Below, one piece after another: positions 8,389-15,752 of a stretch of DNA of 64,000 nucleotides (position 1 is its first letter; the number at the start of each line of letters is the position of its first letter). This DNA comes from Spirochaetia bacterium (GTDB lineage Bacteria; Spirochaetota; UBA4802; UBA5550). Below the pieces are notes generated by a model. The model was not told the DNA's origin, did not search any database, and saw nothing but the letters and a program-made list of their open reading frames with translations. Position numbers and translations under genes: made by a program. The DNA lies in assembly GCA_009885955.1 (NCBI GenBank), contig VFJS01000005.1, forward strand, positions 1-64,000, in the 5' to 3' direction.

Positions 8389-9336
8389 TTAATCCAACCT
8401 GATATTCTCAATATCTTTTTTTGATTTTGCCAGATATTCTTTAATCAGGCCGCGGATATACTCATCATCCGCTGGAGTATATTCCGTCGGGTGCCGGAAG
8501 CTGTTTTTTATAGATTTGATAATTCCATCAGCGGCTTTAATTCTGAGTATTCCAATCCTGGAGCCGTCAGCCCCTGCCTGGACGATCACACTGTTGTTTT
8601 CAACAACGGGCTCCTTTATCAGCGTCTGGGAGTGACCGCCGATTATTACATGGATCCCCTTAATGTTCCTCAAAAGTTCCCTGTCCCTATCAAATCCTGA
8701 ATGAGATAAAAGGACAATCAGATCCACACCCTTCCTCTTCAACTCTTCAGCATCCCTGTTTATTTCAGCAGCCTGGTCCAGGACCCTGATGTCCCTAATG
8801 ATTTTTTCCGGATAATATTTAAATGCCTCCGGAGCAACTGTCCCGATAATCCCGATCCTGAACCTCCCCTTTTCTATGATCTTGTACCTCGGGACTGCGG
8901 CAGGCCCGCTGCCGAGCCTGATATTATCTGCTACAAAGGGAAGGCTTCCCAGGTGCTTCATGAACTCATCCCTGCCGATGGTAAACTCCTGGTCTCCAAA
9001 AACCATTGCGTCATAACCGATATGCCGGTAGGCTTTCACAATATATCCCGCGAGAAGGGGATCCGGTTCATAGGAGAAAAAATCGCCTGTTTCAAAAAGG
9101 AATATCTCCCCGGCCTCCATCCGTATCTTTTTAATTTCAGTGGCCCTCTTTACCAGTCCGCCCCTGGGGTTTTCCCTGCAGCGGCAGTAGTCCAGATAGC
9201 CGTTGAGGGAATTTGTATAGACAATAATTATTTCATCCTCGCCGGCCCCATGGGCCCGGGGGATCTGTGTTGAAGGAAAAGAAAAAAGCATTGTGACTGA
9301 GGATACCAGAAGGGAGAGGAAAATTTTTTTTATCAT
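8389..9336 (-). CDS. secreted UshA/SoxB-like metallophosphoesterase with a CxC motif
   Basis: A 315-residue protein with a signal peptide followed by a calcineurin-like phosphoesterase domain: IIIVYTNSLNGYLDYCRC, FETGDFFSY, VFGDQEFT, LLSHSGFD and IIGGHSQT. The order of motifs is that of 5'-nucleotidase/UshA and SoxB, but the usual first motif (D-x-H-G) is replaced by N-S-L-N-G and carries a Cys-Arg-Cys. I recall UshA-like (seleno)protein families with such C-x-C or C-x-Sec motifs; whether this belongs to one needs a search. The C-terminal UshA domain is absent. It is the first gene of the operon with the rhodanese and MauE-like genes. Confidence 0.8.
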   Translation of the reverse strand: MIKKIFLSLLVSSVTMLFSFPSTQIPRAHGAGEDEIIIVYTNSLNGYLDYCRCRENPRGGLVKRATEIKKIRMEAGEIFLFETGDFFSYEPDPLLAGYIVKAYRHIGYDAMVFGDQEFTIGRDEFMKHLGSLPFVADNIRLGSGPAAVPRYKIIEKGRFRIGIIGTVAPEAFKYYPEKIIRDIRVLDQAAEINRDAEELKRKGVDLIVLLSHSGFDRDRELLRNIKGIHVIIGGHSQTLIKEPVVENNSVIVQAGADGSRIGILRIKAADGIIKSIKNSFRHPTEYTPADDEYIRGLIKEYLAKSKKDIENIRLD

Positions 9337-9414
9337 GCCTGTTAACCCGATTATTAATAATGTGCCGGAAGGACGCCTTTTAATATAGATGAAATATTAT
9401 CTGAATCTGCCGGT

Positions 9415-9939
9415 TCAGGCAAGATCGACTATATTCTTTTCATACTCATCCTGCAGCATCCCGAAACGGTAGGTGTCATAGTATTTTCCCGAATAATAAA
9501 TCTCCCTTCTGAACGTCCCTTCCAGCACAAAGCCCCTGTTCTCTGCCATGGAGAATACCCTTTTATTAAACTCCGCGGTATGAAGAAAAACCTTATTCAG
9601 ATTCAAAACATGAAATGAATATCTGAGAAGGTGGTCAAGGATCCTTGCGCCGAACCCCTTGCCGGCATTATGCGGATTCACAATAAAGGAGAGCTCGCTG
9701 CACCGGTTCTTAGAGTGGATATGGTGAACCATCCCCATGCCGGTTATTTTATCTTCGCTGATATACCTGAAAATATTCGCGTTGTTATATTTTTCATTTT
9801 CATACCACTCCACAAGCTCTTCAGTGTTCATGGGCCTGTAGAGGATATACATATTTTTATATACATCCTCGGAGCTGAGCCACTCTTTCAGGTCCTCAAT
9901 ATTTTCAATTTCAAATGGTTCAGCAAGGAGTGTTTTCAT
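9415..9939 (-). CDS. GNAT family N-acetyltransferase
   Basis: A 174-residue single-domain protein of the RimJ/RimL-like GNAT group. The acetyl-CoA pyrophosphate loop is visible as NPHNAGKGFGARILDHLL at ~90-107, and the C-terminal motif as FSMAENRGFVLEGTFRREIYY. These enzymes acetylate protein N-termini, amino sugars or antibiotics; the substrate here cannot be told. GGGGGA lies just upstream of the ATG. It appears to be a separate leftward unit, 78 bases before the phosphoesterase operon. Confidence 0.85.
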   Translation of the reverse strand: MKTLLAEPFEIENIEDLKEWLSSEDVYKNMYILYRPMNTEELVEWYENEKYNNANIFRYISEDKITGMGMVHHIHSKNRCSELSFIVNPHNAGKGFGARILDHLLRYSFHVLNLNKVFLHTAEFNKRVFSMAENRGFVLEGTFRREIYYSGKYYDTYRFGMLQDEYEKNIVDLA

Positions 9940-10284
9940 GGAATCCCCCGTAAACTGTTAATTTCCGTTAAAGTGATTACTTATGATATAACAGAATTAA
10001 AAGCTGAAAGTCAATAATTAATAAAAAAGTTACCCAAAATATTTAATAATCAGTATATTGTTATATGATAAGTACAGAAAATGTTGCTTTCGTCTTTATT
10101 TTCAGAAAATAATATTTTCATAAAATTTATATTGCATTAATATCCTGATTATATGTAAATCAATAGAATTTTTATTAGATCCTTAACACTAATAGTTAAA
10201 TTATATTAAAATTTAATATGGTAATCAGAATGATCTTCTTTTAAAAATACTGATTATTTACACTATTTATAACATAAAAGGAAC
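9940..10284. other. AT-rich divergent intergenic region with repeated TAATCAG words
   Basis: This 345-base gap separates the leftward acetyltransferase gene from the rightward repeat lipoprotein gene. It encodes no protein I can support. It contains several copies of TAATCAG or its complement (10047-10053, 10145-10151, 10222-10228 and 10250-10256), with a fifth just inside the next gene at 10299-10305. It probably holds the promoters of both flanking genes, but I could not single out a convincing promoter. Confidence 0.5.
10045..10258. repeat. 12-base inverted repeat pair AATAATCAGTAT
   Basis: AATAATCAGTAT at 10045-10056 and its exact complement ATACTGATTATT at 10247-10258 flank about 190 bases of AT-rich DNA. 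The match stops abruptly on both sides. The pair could be spaced operator half-sites or the termini of a small decayed element; no coding capacity or target duplication is visible between them. Confidence 0.4.
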
Positions 10285-12561
10285 ATGCAGATTAACCATA
10301 ATCAGGTTACATATTATAAGATGATGAATACTAATAAATCCTCAGCCCTTCAGTCACATAAAATAGAATTCCTTGTATTACTATTTGTATGTTCTCTATC
10401 ATTAATCTCATGTTTTAAAAGGGTTGATAATCCCCTCCTCGCCCTAAATAATAAAACGCCGGGCGTCACTATAATAATCATCTCATCACTTCTCGTTTCA
10501 GAGAGCGGGACTACGGATTCATTCTCAATTGTCCTTGATGCAGCCCCCAAGGATGATGTCACCCTCACTGCCACATCAACCCTCAGCGCCGAGGGTATAA
10601 TTATTGCACCAGCCTCGGGGATCATTACATTCACCCCCCAGAACTGGAGTCTTCCGCAGATCATTACCGTCAAGGGTGTGGATGATATCGTACCCGACGG
10701 AAACCAGCCTTTTTCCGTCACCTTCAGTACAACATCATCCCTGGACCCGTCTTATAACGGGACATTCCAGCCTGCAGACGTTGTTTTTACCAATGTGGAC
10801 AATGACACCGGGGGCGTCACGGTTACCGCATCGTCAACAATTATGATTTCAGAAAGCGGAACAACCGGTTCCTTTAGTATTGTCCTGAATACCATGCCGT
10901 CGGGAGATGTATCAATCGATCTGACTATTAATGATCCATTAGAAGGATTTTTTACCTTGACCAGTTATGCAACAAGTACACTGACATTCAATCCCCTGAA
11001 TTGGAACTCGCCGCAGACCGTCACAGTCCAGGGAGTGGATGACAACACTATCGACGGATTTAAAAACTTTAAAATTATCTTCGGCTATACTTCTTCCACC
11101 GATCCGAATTATAATGGAATATTCAAACCTGCTGATATCAATATAACAAATATTGACAACGACATCCCTGGATTAACCATCAGTAAAAGAACATTAATAA
11201 CAAAAGAACACCCCCTTGAAAACATTACTGATTTTTTCACAATAAATCTCAATACAAGTCCCTCATCACCTGTTACAGTAACTATAACCAGCACAAGTAC
11301 AGGTATAGAAATTTCATTGTCCACAACCACTTTGGTTTTTGACTCATCTGACTGGAATATACCCAAGACTGTTACAATATCCGGAAAAGATGATCTGATT
11401 TCTGACGGTATGCAGACGGCAACAGTAAACCTTTTATTTAACTCCGTGGATATATATTATAATTCATCCACTACAGTTACCGTATACAATCAGGATAATG
11501 AATCAAATTCCATTGTAGTAATCCCGCTGACAGACTTATTGACATCAGAATCGGAAACATTTGCCGATTTTAATGTCTTTTTATCATCAGCGCCATCAGG
11601 AACATCAACTGTGATGATTGGACCCATTACCACCTCAACTACCACTGAAGGAATACTACTATCCTCAAGCACACTGAGCTTTGATTTCTCCAACTGGAAT
11701 ATTCCTCAGCTGGTAAGAGTACAGGGCGCGGCCGATAATGGAGATGTTTCGTCAGCAAGCGGAACGCCTTATACGTTGTCAATGGGGTATGCATCAAGCA
11801 CCGATCCAGACTGGGATGGCTTATCGGGAGAAATTTTTCAATTGTATAATCTCGACGTTGGTTACATTCCAATAAATTTGTATAACAGGAGTATATCAAC
11901 ATCAACAACCTATACGAGTATAGCGCTTACGGGCCAGCCTATAAATTTTCTAAAAATTATTCCTACTACTCCTGCTTATGATGAAGGAGTAAAAAAAATA
12001 CCAATAGGATTTAACTTTTCATTTCTTGGGAATTACTATTCGGAAATAAAAGTTTACACAAATGGTTTTGCCAGCTTTGCTACAACAACTGCTGCCACCA
12101 CAACACCCTACAAGGACAGCAGCAATTTCTATGCTGCAGGAACCCCGATTCTTGCGCTGGCTCCATGGTGGGATGATTTATATTTTTCATCATCATTTAT
12201 AGGCCAGGACTCAAATATATATTTTGAACAATCAGGAATCATCCCTTCAAGGGTATTGACAATTGAATGGCACAATGTAATAGTTAAAAACGCAACATCC
12301 ACAGATTACTATTCCTTCCAGATCAAATTAAATGAACTGGACAGATCTATTGAATTTGTATATGGGACTTCTACAATCGGCAGTGATGTGGTCAATGCCA
12401 GATGCGGAATAAAAGATGAAACCGGCGGTTCTGACTTTACATTCATCGACTGTTATGGTATGAAAACATTCGCCTCAAGTACTGCTACATCCACCCCTTT
12501 AAAGGGAAATATTGATTTTTTTAATTTTCTTTCATATCCTTCTATTAAATTCACGCCATAA
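10285..12561 (+). CDS. large surface lipoprotein with Calx-beta-like repeats and nidogen-like C-terminus
   Basis: The 758-residue product has a hydrophobic N-terminus ending in a lipobox-like SLISC (residue ~43). About four imperfect repeats of ~110 residues follow (to ~510), each with an ESGTTxSFSIVL-like strand, a WNxPQxVTVxGVDD strand and, near the end, YNGxFxPAD/DNDxxG. They resemble Calx-beta or cadherin-like calcium-binding sandwiches. Residues ~530-758 look like a nidogen-type domain (IGFNFSFLGNYYSEIKVYTN, LAPWWDDLYF, LTIEWHNV). Ser and Thr are very abundant. AAAGGA precedes the chosen ATG; ATG at 10321 is possible. It probably forms a surface adhesin pair with the next gene, eight bases downstream. 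Confidence 0.75.
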   Translation: MQINHNQVTYYKMMNTNKSSALQSHKIEFLVLLFVCSLSLISCFKRVDNPLLALNNKTPGVTIIIISSLLVSESGTTDSFSIVLDAAPKDDVTLTATSTLSAEGIIIAPASGIITFTPQNWSLPQIITVKGVDDIVPDGNQPFSVTFSTTSSLDPSYNGTFQPADVVFTNVDNDTGGVTVTASSTIMISESGTTGSFSIVLNTMPSGDVSIDLTINDPLEGFFTLTSYATSTLTFNPLNWNSPQTVTVQGVDDNTIDGFKNFKIIFGYTSSTDPNYNGIFKPADINITNIDNDIPGLTISKRTLITKEHPLENITDFFTINLNTSPSSPVTVTITSTSTGIEISLSTTTLVFDSSDWNIPKTVTISGKDDLISDGMQTATVNLLFNSVDIYYNSSTTVTVYNQDNESNSIVVIPLTDLLTSESETFADFNVFLSSAPSGTSTVMIGPITTSTTTEGILLSSSTLSFDFSNWNIPQLVRVQGAADNGDVSSASGTPYTLSMGYASSTDPDWDGLSGEIFQLYNLDVGYIPINLYNRSISTSTTYTSIALTGQPINFLKIIPTTPAYDEGVKKIPIGFNFSFLGNYYSEIKVYTNGFASFATTTAATTTPYKDSSNFYAAGTPILALAPWWDDLYFSSSFIGQDSNIYFEQSGIIPSRVLTIEWHNVIVKNATSTDYYSFQIKLNELDRSIEFVYGTSTIGSDVVNARCGIKDETGGSDFTFIDCYGMKTFASSTATSTPLKGNIDFFNFLSYPSIKFTP

Positions 12562-12569
12562 TACCTATT

Positions 12570-13463
12570 ATGAAAATTTCGGGCATTGTCATTAAATTTT
12601 TTATGTCAGTTATAATTGTCATGGCAGCAGGTAAACTATTCTCAGCAGACCAACCCGAAGCAGAAAAAAAAATCAGTTTCAGCTGGGAGGCCCTGGACTG
12701 GGCAGTGAGATACAAAATTGAGATCAGGGACATCCATGATAAGACAGTTTTCCAGGAAGAGGTTGAAATCAGCACCGTTGAATTCAAACTCCCCCCGGGA
12801 AAATATAAAATAAGAATCGGGGTTATAAACAAATTTGAAAAGTTCGTCGGCTGGTCGGACTGGGCAGCCACTGAAATCCTGGAAAAAAAATCGGTAACCG
12901 GGTACCTGTTTAATTTGGGGATATCATTGTATGCGGGAATGCCCTACTACCAGTACCTCACTCCATGGAAGAGCCCCTTTAATGACAGTTTTGTGGGGTA
13001 TACTGCAAAAATCGGTTTTAACTTCGGCAATTTCATTTTTTTCAGGCCATCGGACACATTGAAATATACCGGCATCCTGAGCTATTTCGGCATGGAGATT
13101 GAAGGGGGGCAGACACTGTTTGCCGGGAAAAAATTTTCAAGTAAAATCAACATGGATAAAAATGAGGTACTCTTCGGCGGAAACTTCTTCGCGAGAACAA
13201 ACTTTAACTTCCCTATTAATTTCATCTATAGAATGGGAGGGGGGCTTGCCATGTCTGACTTCACCTATCATACAAAAGACCTCGTAGGCAGGAATATTAC
13301 CCTGACCACGAACGACCCCTATTACAAGACAGGGTTATCCGCTGAATATAATTTTTTAAGATTTTTCCTGGTTGAAGCAGGAGCCGAATACATGGTAATA
13401 CAATATATTTCAAAACCGTTAAAAAGCCTGCGGTATTTCCTCATGGCCGGTGTAAGGATATAA
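12570..13463 (+). CDS. outer-membrane protein with fibronectin-like N-terminus
   Basis: The 297-residue product has a signal peptide (to ~residue 24), then a fibronectin-like module (residues ~30-105: KKISFSWEALDWAVRYKIEI, LPPGKYKIRIGVIN) and a C-terminal part of alternating amphipathic strands (AKIGFNFGNFIFF, GILSYFGMEIEGG, RYFLMAGVRI) consistent with an eight- to ten-stranded outer-membrane barrel. It begins eight bases after the repeat lipoprotein gene and is almost certainly cotranscribed with it. The modules recall those in the FecR protein encoded convergently downstream. No catalytic motif is visible. Confidence 0.68.
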   Translation: MKISGIVIKFFMSVIIVMAAGKLFSADQPEAEKKISFSWEALDWAVRYKIEIRDIHDKTVFQEEVEISTVEFKLPPGKYKIRIGVINKFEKFVGWSDWAATEILEKKSVTGYLFNLGISLYAGMPYYQYLTPWKSPFNDSFVGYTAKIGFNFGNFIFFRPSDTLKYTGILSYFGMEIEGGQTLFAGKKFSSKINMDKNEVLFGGNFFARTNFNFPINFIYRMGGGLAMSDFTYHTKDLVGRNITLTTNDPYYKTGLSAEYNFLRFFLVEAGAEYMVIQYISKPLKSLRYFLMAGVRI

Positions 13464-13592
13464 TGAATATCAATCCCGCCGGGGGCCGGTTATCCTGCTA
13501 TCCTATCTGATCATTGCGGCATCGATTCTGGCAATCGTGATTCTCTTTTTTTTCCGGGGCTCCCTTCTTCCATCGAAACAGAAAGAAATCGG

Positions 13593-15752
13593 CTACTGCA
13601 TAATTATGATATCAGGCGCTTTCAGTTTTTTTATATCCTCGCTCACCGACTCACCGAGTTTTATTTTAAATAATGCTTTTGCCACAGGGCTTCTCCTCAA
13701 TACGCTGTTGGCATTTAAATTTGTATCTTTATTATTATCTATTGCCTGCACAGTCCATAGAAAAGTCCCTTCATCAAGCTTTTTCAGATTATCAAAAACA
13801 TATGAACTGTCTCCGGTGCTGGTTTCGGAAATAGAATAATTTTTACCGTCCTTTACCTGGTAAAGGTTGACTGAATATTCATCAGCGCCGTTTATCTTTT
13901 TCCATTTTAATGAAATCTGATTCTTTCTGGACATGTCAACAACTTCATTCGGGCCGGGTTCAACTATTTCCAGGGGGCCGAACCTGTCCAGCATCACAAT
14001 TGATCTGACGCCGCTTTTCATCATCATGATATTTTCGTCATCATAGAATTCAACTTTCCAGAAGTATATCCCCGGGTCAAGATTGTATGCTTCAGTTGTG
14101 AGCCCTGACACATCAAGCTGCTTATATATGCTGGTAAAGGTATCATTATTGGATATTATAATCCTGTATTTCCCGACCAGGCCTGATTTGTCCCATGAAA
14201 AAATTATTTTCGGGACACCACCGCTGTTATCTATGACAAAGATGCCGCCGTTAACCGGACCTATCAGGTTCAGGTTGTCCATCTTTGCAACGCTGAATCT
14301 CCATACCGGTGATAAAATGGGAACGGTGCTTTCCTTTAAAAATCCTGTGATTCTCCAGAAATAAATCCCTTCGGGAAGCTCCTTCTGAAGCCTGGAATAA
14401 TTATATCCGCTATCCTCTGAATGGACAATATCGGAAAAATTGCTGTCCTTTGCTACGATGAATCTTGATACGGCAATATCGGGATTTTTGTTCCAGGAAA
14501 AAATCAGGCTTTTTCTACTCAAGGCAAGCTGGTTGATTTTATAATTGTCCGCTGGAAACATGAGTTGAGGCGGGTCCACATTTGTATTCTGCTCAATGAC
14601 AAACCGGAATATCCCGCTTGTTGTGAGATGCTCATCCCCGCCAAGCCGGGCAGTTGTGCTTACGCTCCAGTAATAGTTCCCCTTCGCAAGCTCTGCAACT
14701 GAAAGTGTATTTGACTTCAGGTTGATGCTCCTGATGATGTTTTGCATCTCAGGGTCAGATGCAACCGAAAGGGTATATAATGAAGCATATTCGCTTTCTG
14801 TCCATCGGAAATCTATGACCGGCCTGTCCGATCTATAGGAGGCCGTGCTGTTGTTTCTGGGCGAAATAAGGCCGGCGGGACTGTCATTGACAATCACCAG
14901 GCGCCGTATTTCGCTGGAATTTACCTTCCTCGATTTTCTCTCAACAGCGCTCAGCCTCCAGTAATAATTTCCCCAGTCCAGACTGGCAGAACTGCCATTC
15001 TGTTCTACTTTCTTTCTTAAAATTGGCCTTCCAAAATCTCCTGAATTTGATACCTCTAAAAATACATCAAACCCTTCGATCAAATTTTCCCATGAAAAAT
15101 TGACGCTTGAATTTTTCGTCCTGGACAGAATATATCTGTCCCGCTCGGGACTTACCAGCCTGAGGGTAACCTCGTGTACATCAACCCTGCTTTTTGAGAG
15201 ATTGGCTTCCTGGTTCTCCCTCAACTCGGTCTTCTCATCTCCCCGGCTGATGCTTGCAGACCCCTTGTTAACAAGAACACTCAGGCCGCTGGTTCTGTCC
15301 TGGGAGAGGCTCAAATCGGCATCACCAATCTTTATAACAGTATCCTTTGATTTTATGCTCAGCTCCTTACTCCCTGCCTCCCTTTTTGCTGATACGGAGC
15401 CCTGTTTAAATTCAATGTCAAAGGCATCCTTTGAAAAGGCGAGGCGGATCAGACTGTTTGGTGATAATTTAATGAGGGTCCCGTCATTCAGTTTTATATG
15501 GGCATCGGATTTTTCTGCAGTCCGGATAGAGTCATTATTGTACACAGGGGTATTGACTTCAATTTCCTCCCAGACAACCTGTTCGGAATACTGTCTCTGG
15601 GCAACCGCCTGCCTGAAGGTTATGATGCCGACCTTTTCCTTATTCCCTGCATCGGCTTTTCTGTTTATATCAAAATAAAATAACGAGAGCGATGTGACGA
15701 GGGCTGATATGCAGACAAAAGGTGCAATGAAATCAGCTGTCAAGTATTTCAT
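13593..15752 (-). CDS. membrane-anchored FecR-domain protein with repeated beta-sandwich modules
   Basis: A 719-residue product. A single N-terminal transmembrane helix (residues ~8-28) leads to a FecR domain (~40-200): EVNTPVYNNDSIRTAEKSDA, IKLNDGTLIKLSPNSLIRL and FKQGSVSAKRE. The rest (~205-700) is a chain of about five fibronectin-like modules, each with a FSW/FRW strand and a YYW/YFWKV strand near its end (GNYYWRLSAVERKS, GIYFWRITGF, GIYFWKVEFYDD). FecR domains sense or bind at the envelope. The start lies inside the end of the adenylate cyclase gene (20-base overlap), with GAGGAAG upstream, so the two are translationally coupled. Confidence 0.83.
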   Translation of the reverse strand: MKYLTADFIAPFVCISALVTSLSLFYFDINRKADAGNKEKVGIITFRQAVAQRQYSEQVVWEEIEVNTPVYNNDSIRTAEKSDAHIKLNDGTLIKLSPNSLIRLAFSKDAFDIEFKQGSVSAKREAGSKELSIKSKDTVIKIGDADLSLSQDRTSGLSVLVNKGSASISRGDEKTELRENQEANLSKSRVDVHEVTLRLVSPERDRYILSRTKNSSVNFSWENLIEGFDVFLEVSNSGDFGRPILRKKVEQNGSSASLDWGNYYWRLSAVERKSRKVNSSEIRRLVIVNDSPAGLISPRNNSTASYRSDRPVIDFRWTESEYASLYTLSVASDPEMQNIIRSINLKSNTLSVAELAKGNYYWSVSTTARLGGDEHLTTSGIFRFVIEQNTNVDPPQLMFPADNYKINQLALSRKSLIFSWNKNPDIAVSRFIVAKDSNFSDIVHSEDSGYNYSRLQKELPEGIYFWRITGFLKESTVPILSPVWRFSVAKMDNLNLIGPVNGGIFVIDNSGGVPKIIFSWDKSGLVGKYRIIISNNDTFTSIYKQLDVSGLTTEAYNLDPGIYFWKVEFYDDENIMMMKSGVRSIVMLDRFGPLEIVEPGPNEVVDMSRKNQISLKWKKINGADEYSVNLYQVKDGKNYSISETSTGDSSYVFDNLKKLDEGTFLWTVQAIDNNKDTNLNANSVLRRSPVAKALFKIKLGESVSEDIKKLKAPDIIIMQ

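Noticed and set aside
10045-10258. Insertion sequence between the 12-base inverted repeats
   Set aside because: The interval is about 190 bases with no transposase frame and no target-site duplication that I can see.
13464-13839. Rightward hydrophobic open frame after the barrel gene
   Set aside because: It encodes a helix-like stretch (VILLSYLIIAASILAIVILF) but has no good start and mostly runs antisense to the end of the FecR gene; most likely chance.
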